NCBI GenBank assembly: GCA_051003795.1
Contig: JBPCKZ010000106.1
Span: 1-16,365 of the forward strand
Length of the DNA stretch: 16,365 nt
Source: JALYXS01 sp051003795
GTDB taxonomy: Bacteria; Acidobacteriota; Terriglobia; Bryobacterales; Bryobacteraceae
Direction: 5' to 3'
Shown here: in pieces, positions 6,410 to 12,981 of the stretch
Layout: every line of letters begins with the position of its first letter
How positions within the stretch are numbered: position 1 is the first letter of the stretch
Program-made: the position numbers and the translations under genes
The notes under the pieces: model-generated
The model's input: the letters and a program-made list of their open reading frames with translations, nothing else
The model's database searches: none
What the model was told of the DNA's origin: nothing

Positions 6410-6817
6410 TTGGCAGAAACAAACCGGCTCGAATCTTCCGACGAGGCTTCAAGATTCAGTCGTGCGGAACGCGAGCGTTGGCGAGTTCGGTGTGTAGCCC
6501 ATTGGTCGGGGGTTGCTCATTATCTCCGATACGGGCCTGACACGTTCCAGGATGGCGATGTATGGCGAGAGGCTTCGGCATCCGATCACGTATGTGTGTC
6601 GCCTTCATCGCGAGATCAAGCCAGGAATGATAACGCGCAAGGTCGGTCTCGAATAAGCGGAAGTAACCATTCGTTCGGTCCGGACACCCGCGCACCAGGC
6701 TTCGCGTGGCGAGAAGCGTTTCAGAACGATCATGTGTGCGTGACCACTGCTGTGCGCGCCCAAACGAAGGCTGAAAACAATGATGCCGGAAAGCATTTCG
6801 CCCGAAACTGGAACTGA
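6410..6817 (+). CDS. Hypothetical ORF with two GPDT-VWREA-DHVCV repeats
   Basis: This 135-codon frame has two tandem copies of a motif: GPDTFQDGDVWREASASDHV from residue 42 followed by CVSPSSRDQARNDN, and GPDTRAPGFAWREA from residue 90 followed by FQNDHVCVTTAVRAQ. I recognise the pattern GPDTC-x(2)-G-x-VWREA-x-DHVCV-x-P-x-R-x-Q-A-x-DN from secreted or uncharacterised bacterial proteins where it occurs in tandem; no function is known to me. The first Cys of the pattern is missing in both copies (Phe and Arg), so the gene may be decaying. The only start in frame is TTG at 6410, without a Shine-Dalgarno, and the first 40 residues are not recognisable. The frame is continuous with arsC across the arsC stop. 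It could be a pseudogene or the 3' remnant of a larger gene. Confidence 0.4.
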   Translation: MAETNRLESSDEASRFSRAERERWRVRCVAHWSGVAHYLRYGPDTFQDGDVWREASASDHVCVSPSSRDQARNDNAQGRSRISGSNHSFGPDTRAPGFAWREAFQNDHVCVTTAVRAQTKAENNDAGKHFARNWN

Positions 6818-7006
6818 CTTCGTAAGACGACCCGCCCTGGAGCGAAAAAGTTCACGCTCTCGACGCCAAAATTGATTAAGCCGTAGCGCGCTAAGAGCGT
6901 ATCGAGTTGGGGCGAGAGGCCTTTGGGACGAGGCCCCTGACTGGATCTTCTTCAATGTCGCGCCACTCGTCGAGAGCGCGCAGCGGTGTACCATGAGAGT
7001 TACTTA
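6818..7006. other. Spacer before uppS
   Basis: About 190 bp separate the repeat ORF from uppS. I see no convincing -35/-10 pair, no strong terminator hairpin for the ars operon, and no ORF. GAGAG at 6995-6999 is the likely ribosome-binding site of uppS. A promoter for uppS-cdsA is expected here but cannot be pinpointed. Confidence 0.4.
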
Positions 7007-7843
7007 ATGAAGGCTTTACTCGACGCGCTCTCGCCCGGCGACCGGGAATGGGAGTTGGCGCGCGCCATCGATCCTCGGCGGTTGCCGGCGCATATCGCAA
7101 TCATCATGGACGGGAACGGGCGCTGGGCGAACCGCCGCCGCTTGCCGCGCGTTTCGGGACACAAGGCGGGCGTCGGTTCCGTGCGCGAGACCGTCGAAGC
7201 GTGCGCGCAATTGGGCATTTCCGCGTTGACGTTGTATGCGTTTTCCGTGGAGAACTGGAAACGTCCGCGCGCCGAAGTGGATATGCTCTGGCATCTGCTC
7301 CGCTTTTATTTGCGCAAGGAGCTGATGGAATTGCAGCGAAACAACATCCGGCTGCAAGCCATTGGGCGATTGGACGAATTGCCGCCACGCGTGCGCGACG
7401 AACTGGATTTCGTGGTCGCGGCCACCGCCCCCAACAACGGAATGCGGCTCAACCTGGCGATCAATTACAGCGGACGCGCGGAAATCGTGGACGCGCTGAA
7501 CGCCATTCTCGACGCGGCGCGGATCGAGGGCCGCCTCTCCGCGCTGCGGATCGACGAGGATCTCATCGGAGCCAACTTGTATACTTCCACGCTGCCCGAT
7601 CCCGATCTTCTCATCCGCACCTCCGGGGAGATGCGCGTCAGCAATTTTCTGCTTTGGCAGATTGCCTATGCCGAACTCTACGTCACCGAAACGCTTTGGC
7701 CGGATTTCAATCGCGCGGAACTGCTCAACGCCATTCTGGATTACCAGAAGCGCGACCGGCGTTTCGGCGGCCTGAGCGCCGCGCCGCCGCCGGTTTTCGA
7801 TCCGCGCGAGCCGTTAATGGAAGAAATCGCCGTGTCGTCCTAA
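7007..7843 (+). CDS. uppS: Undecaprenyl diphosphate synthase (cis-prenyltransferase)
   Basis: The protein (278 residues from ATG 7007) adds isopentenyl units in cis to farnesyl diphosphate to make the C55 lipid carrier for peptidoglycan and surface glycans. It carries the family hallmarks in order: IIMDGNGRWANRR with catalytic Asp35, SGHKAG, LTLYAFSVENWKRP, NLAINYSGRAEI, and LIRTSGEMRVSNFLLWQ followed by AELYVTETLWPDF. A GTG seven codons upstream (6986) would extend it to 285 residues. I prefer 7007 because GAGAG lies 7 nt before it and the extra residues are not family-like. The N-terminal extension of about 25 residues before the catalytic Asp is common. cdsA follows after 7 bp, the classic uppS-cdsA pairing, so they are probably co-transcribed. 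Confidence 0.96.
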   Translation: MKALLDALSPGDREWELARAIDPRRLPAHIAIIMDGNGRWANRRRLPRVSGHKAGVGSVRETVEACAQLGISALTLYAFSVENWKRPRAEVDMLWHLLRFYLRKELMELQRNNIRLQAIGRLDELPPRVRDELDFVVAATAPNNGMRLNLAINYSGRAEIVDALNAILDAARIEGRLSALRIDEDLIGANLYTSTLPDPDLLIRTSGEMRVSNFLLWQIAYAELYVTETLWPDFNRAELLNAILDYQKRDRRFGGLSAAPPPVFDPREPLMEEIAVSS

Positions 7844-7850
7844 CCGCCCG

Positions 7851-8627
7851 ATGCGCCGACTCCTTACCGCGGCCGTTTTAATCCCTTTCATCCTTTGGAC
7901 GGTTCTAAAATCCCCGGCGTGGTTCTTCTTCATCGTGGTGTTTGTGGTGGCGGAGATTTGTTACCGCGAGTTCAGCGGCATCGCGCGCGCCGCCGGGTTC
8001 GCGACACTTCCGCGAATCGGATATCTCACCGGGCTCGCGATTCTTTGGACGCCCGCAGGGAACGCGCTCATCGTCGCGGTTCTGATCGCTTTGCTGGGGT
8101 TGACGCTTTCGTTGCGGTCGCCCAATCTCGCGACGGCATTTCCCCAGGCCGCGATCCTGGCGCTCGGCCAGCTTTATATCTTCGGCGCGTGGCGCATGGC
8201 AATTCCGCTGCGGGCGCTGAACCCGTACTGGCTGGTATTCGGGCTTGCGCTCAATTGGATTGGGGATTCGGGAGCGTTTTACGTGGGCCGGAAATTTGGG
8301 AAGCACAAGCTCGCGCCGCGCGTGAGTCCCGGAAAATCGTGGGAAGGCGCGGCGGCATCGGTGGTGGTTTCGGCGATCTTCGGCGTGCTTTTTTTGCCGC
8401 GCGTGGTTCCGGGCGTGTCCATCGGGGAAGCGGTTTCGCTCGCGATCGCGGTCAATATCGCCGGCCAGTTTGGCGACCTGGCGGAATCCGCGTTCAAGCG
8501 GGGCGCGGGAGTAAAGGATAGCGGGACGCTGTTGCCGGGACACGGCGGGCTGCTGGATCGCGTCGACGGGTCGCTCTTCGCGCTTCCGGTACTGTACGGC
8601 ATCCTGCGGCTGCTTCGGGTTTCCTAA
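7851..8627 (+). CDS. cdsA: Phosphatidate cytidylyltransferase (CDP-diglyceride synthase)
   Basis: The 258-residue integral membrane protein has about seven to eight hydrophobic segments and makes CDP-diacylglycerol from phosphatidate and CTP, the branch point of phospholipid synthesis. The family signature lies at residues 213-239: S-x-x-KR (213-217), then KDSG (222-225), LPGHGG (228-233) and DRVD (236-239). The upstream SPGKSWEG (159-166) and DSGAFYVGR (139-147) are also conserved. It starts 7 bp after uppS. In many bacteria dxr and rseP follow; here the next gene is on the opposite strand and its stop codon overlaps the cdsA stop by 4 bp (8624-8627), leaving no room for a terminator between them. 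Confidence 0.95.
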   Translation: MRRLLTAAVLIPFILWTVLKSPAWFFFIVVFVVAEICYREFSGIARAAGFATLPRIGYLTGLAILWTPAGNALIVAVLIALLGLTLSLRSPNLATAFPQAAILALGQLYIFGAWRMAIPLRALNPYWLVFGLALNWIGDSGAFYVGRKFGKHKLAPRVSPGKSWEGAAASVVVSAIFGVLFLPRVVPGVSIGEAVSLAIAVNIAGQFGDLAESAFKRGAGVKDSGTLLPGHGGLLDRVDGSLFALPVLYGILRLLRVS

Positions 8628-9229
8628 AGTAAAACCAGCGACGGCTCGGCGGCTTCCTCTTCCGGGAAAAACGTTCGCAAAAGATCGATGAACGCGCGGC
8701 CTTTCTTCCGTCCGTTGTTCCGATTCAACTCGATGCGCTGAAGGAAAACCAGAACGCCGAGGATGGCGGCGTCGCGGATCTTACGGTGTTCGCCGAATTC
8801 GGCGATTGCCGCCTTCGCCAAGCGGCCAATTTCCGCGGCGAGCGGATTTCGCGGGCGCGTTTCATAATAGATGCCGCTCTGGAGGGTGCGGTAGGTCTGA
8901 ATCAGCGATTCGAGGGCCTCGCGGACGTCATAATCGATCGCGCCCGCGGTCTCGATCGATGCATGGAACAAGGATATCGACAAAATTTCCAAGAGCCCCG
9001 CATTTTCTTCGAGGAACTTGTTCGATATTTCGATATCCGCATTCGGCATGGTTTTTGCATCGAGGGTGCCGCCCTTTTCGCGTTCGCGCGCCTGCCGCAG
9101 AAACGGGCAATCGAGCGGGCAATTGACCGTTTCCTCCCGCTCAGCGCCGCAACAAAGCGTGCAAATTTCGCCTCTTACGCCGGGACAGTAACGCTTGGGC
9201 CGGCGGATTTCGCATATCGCGCAAACCAT
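8624..9229 (-). CDS. Conserved zinc-ribbon protein of unknown function
   Basis: I recognise this as a conserved but uncharacterised type, probably acidobacterial. The 201-residue protein begins with eight cysteines in 41 residues: MVCAICEIRR, YCPGVRG, EICTLCCGAE, NCPLDCPF (Cys3, 6, 15, 23, 26, 27, 37, 41), enough for two zinc sites. The rest is mostly helical with no known catalytic motif (for example SNKFLEENAGLLEILSISLF and REALESLIQTYRTLQSGIYY). I chose ATG 9229 rather than the ATG 13 codons upstream: the added residues would lie beyond the promoter and inside the divergent small ORF, and the protein naturally starts MVCAIC. A TATAAT box ends 6 bp before the ATG, so the mRNA is probably leaderless. 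Its job, perhaps nucleic-acid or protein binding, is unknown. Confidence 0.75.
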   Translation of the reverse strand: MVCAICEIRRPKRYCPGVRGEICTLCCGAEREETVNCPLDCPFLRQAREREKGGTLDAKTMPNADIEISNKFLEENAGLLEILSISLFHASIETAGAIDYDVREALESLIQTYRTLQSGIYYETRPRNPLAAEIGRLAKAAIAEFGEHRKIRDAAILGVLVFLQRIELNRNNGRKKGRAFIDLLRTFFPEEEAAEPSLVLL

Positions 9230-9245
9230 TTTTTTATTATAAGGA
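9230..9245. promoter_or_regulatory. Symmetric divergent -10 element
   Basis: Only 16 bp separate two divergent start codons (minus-strand ATG at 9229, plus-strand ATG at 9246). They contain TATTATA (9235-9241), which reads TATTAT as a plus-strand -10 (9235-9240) and TATAAT as a minus-strand -10 (9241-9236). Each box ends 5-6 bp from its ATG, which would put both transcription starts at or next to the start codon. No good -35 was found on either side; TGAAGA (9264-9259) is a weak minus-strand candidate at 17-bp spacing. Confidence 0.5.
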
Positions 9246-9395
9246 ATGCGCACAAATCTCTTCATCAAAGTGGAAGTGGAGCACGACGAGGACGAGCCGC
9301 CGGAGCGGATCGGCGCGGCTATCTGCCGTCAGGTGATGAAAATCTACGGGGTGCGCGGCGCGGAGTTGTCGAGCGCCACGGCGGAAGAGGCGTAA
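9246..9395 (+). CDS. Small acidic protein, 49 aa, unknown function
   Basis: ATG at 9246 opens a 49-codon frame ending TAA at 9393-9395. The product starts MRTNLFIKVEVEHDEDEPPE, followed by RIGAAICRQVMKIYGVRGAE and a short tail. It looks like a real small protein: a predicted beta strand (LFIKVEVEH), an acidic turn, then an amphipathic helix (RIGAAICRQVMKIYG) and a second strand. I have the impression that such a protein is conserved among acidobacteria, but cannot verify it. AAGGA directly abuts the ATG, too close for a normal Shine-Dalgarno, so leaderless translation from the symmetric -10 is more likely. It diverges from the zinc-ribbon gene. Confidence 0.6.
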   Translation: MRTNLFIKVEVEHDEDEPPERIGAAICRQVMKIYGVRGAELSSATAEEA

Positions 9396-9447
9396 CGCGG
9401 CGTCGCGGCGCAATACAATTTAAGAAGGAACTTAGGACGCCCGTACG

Positions 9448-11166
9448 ATGAGATTCGTCACTGGTCTGCTATGCGCGGCATTAGCCGCTGCCCAACAGCT
9501 TCCCACGCCTTCTCCGCAACCCTCCGTCCAACCGGACCCCAAGGATTCCGCCGGAATCGAAGGCCGGACGCTGAACGTTGCGGGCCAGCCGGTCCGCAAA
9601 GCTAACCTGACGCTACGCCCCATGGATATGAAACCCGGCGATACGCCCGTGCAGCCCTATGCCGCGACGAGCGATGCGGAAGGGAAGTTCGCTTTCGAAG
9701 TAGTCGAGCCGGGGCGTTATCAGCTCTGGGCGGAACGTCCCGGCTACATGCGTCAGGCTTACGGCGCCAAGCGCAATCCCATGCAGGGCACTATGTTGAC
9801 GCTCAGCGCCGGTCAACATATGACGGACGTGAACATCACTCTCACGCCGCAGGCGGTGATCTCCGGCAAGGTGACCGACGAGGATGGCGATCCCGTGGCT
9901 CGCGTGCAAATCAGAGCCATGCGGCAGGCATACGTGAACGGGAAACGCCGTATTGCGCCCTCCGGCGGAGGGATGACCGACGAGAACGGAGAGTTCAAGG
10001 TCTCGGGTCTCCTGCCGGGTCGGTATTTTCTGAGCGCGGCCTCGCAACGCAACGGTTTCTTTGGAGAAAACGCCCGTCCCGCGACACGCCCGGGCAGCGG
10101 CGAGGCAGCCAAACCGGAAGAGGCCTACGTGACGACCTACTATCCCGGAGTTATGGATTCGGCGGCCGCGACGCCGATCGAAGTGGCCGCCGGTCGCGAT
10201 ATGCCGGGGATGGATATTCGCCTGCAAAAATCGCAAGTTTTTCGAGTGCGGGGGAAGGTAGCGGGCGGGATTCCAAACCAATCCGTGCAGCGGCTCCGGG
10301 TCATGCTGATGCAGACTGACGGTTTCGTCGGTTCGATTGGCTCCGTATCGAGCGCGATTAGCAAAGACGGATCGTTCGATCTGCGTGGCGTCGCTCCCGG
10401 CTCTTACTCGGCGGCCGCCGCCAGCGTCGAGGGAAACATCCAAATCTTGGCTCGCCAGCCGGTGGATGTTGGAAACCACGACATTGAGGACGTCGTGTTG
10501 ACCTTGCAGCCGCCCGCCGATTTGCACGGGATTGTGAAAATCGAAGGCCAGGGAACGGCAGACGCGGCTAAGGCTCCCGTGCCGGGGACATCCGTTATCC
10601 GCGTTTCGCTGATGCCCGCGGACGGCATGATGTTCAGCAACGGAAACGCGACAGTGAAGGACGATGGCACGTTCGTGTTATCCAACGTCTCGCCCGGCAA
10701 ATACCGCGTCAACGTATACCCGGGCGGGGGGACCTATCTGAAATCGGTGCGTTTCGGAAACGAGGATGCGACGACCAATGGCATCGATCTAACCCATGGC
10801 GGCGGAGGGAATCTCGAAGTAGTTTTAAGCCGGAATGCCGGGCAGATCGATGGCACGGTTCAAGCCGACGACCAGAAACCCGCGCAGGGCGCTACGGTGA
10901 CCCTCATACCCGATCCGGCGAAACCGGAACAAAATTATCTCTACCATCAGGCGATGGTCGATCAGAACGGACAATTCAGCTTTAAAGGAATCGCGCCGGG
11001 CAAGTATCGTCTATTTGCGTGGGAGGACATCGAACCGGGCGCTCAGTTCGATCCCGAGTTCATTAAACGCCACGACAGCCAAGGTACGCGTGTCACGGTA
11101 GCGGAGAACGGGCGCGAGCAGGCGGGGCTGACCGTCATCTCCGCGGCGGCGATAGGGATACAATGA
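9448..11166 (+). CDS. Secreted carboxypeptidase-regulatory-like repeat protein
   Basis: The 572-residue protein has a short signal peptide (MRFVTGLLCAALAAA, cleavage near 15) and then a Pro-rich linker (18-32). It is built of repeated beta-sandwich units resembling the carboxypeptidase regulatory-like domain. At least four units are visible from recurring strings of the form DxxGxFxFxxVxPGxYxL: residues ~37-105, ~110-200 (DENGEFKVSGLLPGRYFLSA), ~245-330 (DGSFDLRGVAPGSYSAAA), ~350-425 (DGTFVLSNVSPGKYRVNV) and ~440-535 (NGQFSFKGIAPGKYRLFAWE). No TonB plug or barrel, peptidase or anchor follows, so it is a free periplasmic or extracellular protein, perhaps binding glycans or proteins. AGGA (9434-9437) lies 10 nt before the start. 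A possible -10 TACAAT is at 9414-9419 with no clear -35. The next gene overlaps its stop (ATGA). Confidence 0.85.
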   Translation: MRFVTGLLCAALAAAQQLPTPSPQPSVQPDPKDSAGIEGRTLNVAGQPVRKANLTLRPMDMKPGDTPVQPYAATSDAEGKFAFEVVEPGRYQLWAERPGYMRQAYGAKRNPMQGTMLTLSAGQHMTDVNITLTPQAVISGKVTDEDGDPVARVQIRAMRQAYVNGKRRIAPSGGGMTDENGEFKVSGLLPGRYFLSAASQRNGFFGENARPATRPGSGEAAKPEEAYVTTYYPGVMDSAAATPIEVAAGRDMPGMDIRLQKSQVFRVRGKVAGGIPNQSVQRLRVMLMQTDGFVGSIGSVSSAISKDGSFDLRGVAPGSYSAAAASVEGNIQILARQPVDVGNHDIEDVVLTLQPPADLHGIVKIEGQGTADAAKAPVPGTSVIRVSLMPADGMMFSNGNATVKDDGTFVLSNVSPGKYRVNVYPGGGTYLKSVRFGNEDATTNGIDLTHGGGGNLEVVLSRNAGQIDGTVQADDQKPAQGATVTLIPDPAKPEQNYLYHQAMVDQNGQFSFKGIAPGKYRLFAWEDIEPGAQFDPEFIKRHDSQGTRVTVAENGREQAGLTVISAAAIGIQ

Positions 11167-11492
11167 AGAGCGAAATTATGCGATCCCTCATTCCTCTCTG
11201 TGCGCCGCTTCTCGCGGGCGCGCTTTGTGCCGCCAGCTATACCGGCGTTATTACCGACCAGATGTGCGGCACCGACCACAAATCGATGGGCGGCTCGCCC
11301 GATTCGAAATGCGCTCGCGATTGCGTCAAGGACATGGGTTCGAAATACGTCCTCGCCAACGGCGATAAAGTATACGTGTTGAGCGATCAGAAATCGCCCG
11401 AAAAGTTCGCGGGGCAGAAGGTGAAAATCGAAGGTTCGCTGGATGAAAAGACCAAGACCTTGACAGTGAAATCGATCTCCGCCGTCAAGTGA
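11163..11492 (+). CDS. Small secreted three-cysteine protein
   Basis: The 109-residue product has a signal peptide (about 6-24, LIPLCAPLLAGALCAASY) and a mature part with YTGVITDQMCGTDHK, CARDCVKDMGSKYVLANGDKV and a beta-rich tail (KVKIEGSLDEKTKTLTVKSI). Three cysteines remain after cleavage (35, 50, 54). The layout resembles small acidobacterial exported proteins with an OB-like strand pattern, function unknown to me. The ATG overlaps the preceding stop (ATGA) and its own stop overlaps the gcvT GTG (GTGA), so it is translationally coupled on both sides. An ATG at 11178 (M6) would give a tighter signal peptide and is a possible alternative start. Confidence 0.75.
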   Translation: MKSEIMRSLIPLCAPLLAGALCAASYTGVITDQMCGTDHKSMGGSPDSKCARDCVKDMGSKYVLANGDKVYVLSDQKSPEKFAGQKVKIEGSLDEKTKTLTVKSISAVK

Positions 11493-12586
11493 AACGGACA
11501 TCGCTGAACGCAGTGCACCGCGCGAGCGGCGCGAAAATGGTCGATTTCGGCGGGTGGGACATGCCCATCCAGTATTCAGGCGTCGTGGACGAGCATCACG
11601 CGGTCCGCCAAGCCGTGGGACTTTTCGATGTCAGCCACATGGGCGAGATCGAGGTCCGCGGGCCCGAAGCGGCGAAGCTGGTCGATTTCGCTACCACCAA
11701 TGCCGTTGCAAAATTGAAGATCGGGCAGGCGCAATATTCCGGACTGCTCTATGAGCACGGCGGATTCGTGGACGACATTCTGGTGCACAAGGTCGCCGAC
11801 GATTCGTTTTTCATCTGCGTGAACGCGTCGAATCAGGACAAGGATTACGCGCACATCCGCTCCTTGAAGGAGTTCGATGCCCAGGTGGAGTTCACCAGCG
11901 ATCGCTACGCGCAGTTGGCGATTCAAGGTCCGCTGGCTCTTAAAACGCTTCAGAAGCTGACCCCGATCGATCTCGATCCGATTCGCTATTACTGGTTCAC
12001 GGACGGCACGGTTTCCGGCATTCCGGCGCGCATCGCGCGAACGGGTTACACGGGCGAGGACGGATTCGAAATTTATATCGAACCTTCGGAAGCTCCGCGA
12101 ATCTGGAATGAGATTCTGGAAGCCGGCCGCGAATTCGGCATCAAACCCGCGGGCTTGGGCGCGCGGAATACCCTGCGCCTGGAGGCCAAAATGGCGCTGT
12201 ACGGGCACGAAATTCACGCTTCCTTGACGCCGTTCGAGGCGGATCTGGGCTGGATTGTTAAGATGGACAAGGGCGATTTCATCGGGCGCGCCGCGCTTGT
12301 TAACCAGGGCGCGAAACAGAAAGAAGCGGGCATCCGGCGCAAGCTGGTTGGCTTCGAAATGCGCGGCCGCGGCATTGGACGCGACGGGTACGAAGTGCGG
12401 ATTGACGACACCCCCGCGGGTTGGGTAACCAGCGGATCGCCTTCGCCGACGCTGAACAAGAATATCGGGTTGTGTTATCTGCCGGTGAACGAGGCGGTGC
12501 CGGGGCGGACGATTCAGGTGATGGTCCGCAATCAACCGGTGGAAGCGGAAAGCGTCGAAACGCCTTTTTACAAACGAGCCAAATAA
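11489..12586 (+). CDS. gcvT: Glycine cleavage system T protein (aminomethyltransferase)
   Basis: GcvT transfers the methylene group from aminomethyl-lipoyl GcvH to tetrahydrofolate, releasing ammonia. The 365-residue protein has normal length. Visible landmarks are MVDFGGWDMPIQYSG (17-31), FDVSHMGEIEVRG (46-58), GGFVDDILV (91-99) with the conserved Asp pair of the folate site, VNASNQDKD (111-119), RTGYTGEDGFEIY, and the C-terminal barrel ending WVTSGSPSPTLNKNIGLCYL. GTG at 11489 is the only start giving the family N terminus (KRTSLNAVHRASGAKMVDF), and it overlaps the preceding stop by 4 bp. gcvH follows after 3 bp. No glycine riboswitch can lie directly upstream because that DNA is coding; regulation must come from further upstream or an internal promoter. 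Confidence 0.96.
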   Translation: MKRTSLNAVHRASGAKMVDFGGWDMPIQYSGVVDEHHAVRQAVGLFDVSHMGEIEVRGPEAAKLVDFATTNAVAKLKIGQAQYSGLLYEHGGFVDDILVHKVADDSFFICVNASNQDKDYAHIRSLKEFDAQVEFTSDRYAQLAIQGPLALKTLQKLTPIDLDPIRYYWFTDGTVSGIPARIARTGYTGEDGFEIYIEPSEAPRIWNEILEAGREFGIKPAGLGARNTLRLEAKMALYGHEIHASLTPFEADLGWIVKMDKGDFIGRAALVNQGAKQKEAGIRRKLVGFEMRGRGIGRDGYEVRIDDTPAGWVTSGSPSPTLNKNIGLCYLPVNEAVPGRTIQVMVRNQPVEAESVETPFYKRAK

Positions 12587-12589
12587 AAT

Positions 12590-12973
12590 ATGTATCCAGC
12601 CGATTTCCGGTACACGAAGGAACACGAATGGGCGCGCGTCGAACGCGGCGTGGCAACGCTAGGGATTACGAATCACGCGCAGCATGAACTGGGCGATATC
12701 GTTTATGTCGATCTGCCGAAAGTGGGGTCCGCGGTGGAACAAGGCAAAGTGTTTGGTTCGGTTGAGTCGGTGAAAGCCGTTTCCGATATTTATGCTCCGG
12801 TATCGGGCGAAGTGATCGAGGTGAATGAGGGATTGGCATCCGCGCCCGAGAAGATCAACGAAGATCCGCACGGGGCGGCCTGGTTCGTGAAGGTGCGGAT
12901 GAGCGATCCGGAAGAAATAAAGAAGCTTCTCACGAGCGAAGATTATCAAAATTATGTAGGCGCGGAGAGTTGA
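12590..12973 (+). CDS. gcvH: Glycine cleavage system H protein
   Basis: GcvH is the lipoyl shuttle between GcvP, GcvT and the lipoamide dehydrogenase. The 127-residue chain has the family start MYPADFRYTKEHEWARVE, ITNHAQHELGDIVYVDLP, and the lipoylation site GSVESVKAVSDIYAP with Lys62 as the expected modified residue. The C-terminal GAAWFVKV and the LLTSEDYQNY tail are also typical. It starts 3 bp after gcvT with no obvious Shine-Dalgarno, so reinitiation from gcvT is likely. gcvPA begins 8 bp after its stop. Lipoylation enzymes are not in this window. Confidence 0.97.
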   Translation: MYPADFRYTKEHEWARVERGVATLGITNHAQHELGDIVYVDLPKVGSAVEQGKVFGSVESVKAVSDIYAPVSGEVIEVNEGLASAPEKINEDPHGAAWFVKVRMSDPEEIKKLLTSEDYQNYVGAES

Positions 12974-12981
12974 GTTAGCCC

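Noticed and set aside
9414..9419. TACAAT as -10 of the secreted repeat protein gene
   Set aside because: Well placed but no -35 at 16-18 bp; mentioned with the gene and not listed as a promoter.
11300..11489. Glycine riboswitch upstream of gcvT
   Set aside because: The sequence is fully coding for the small secreted protein and shows no tandem aptamer-like hairpins that I can recognise.
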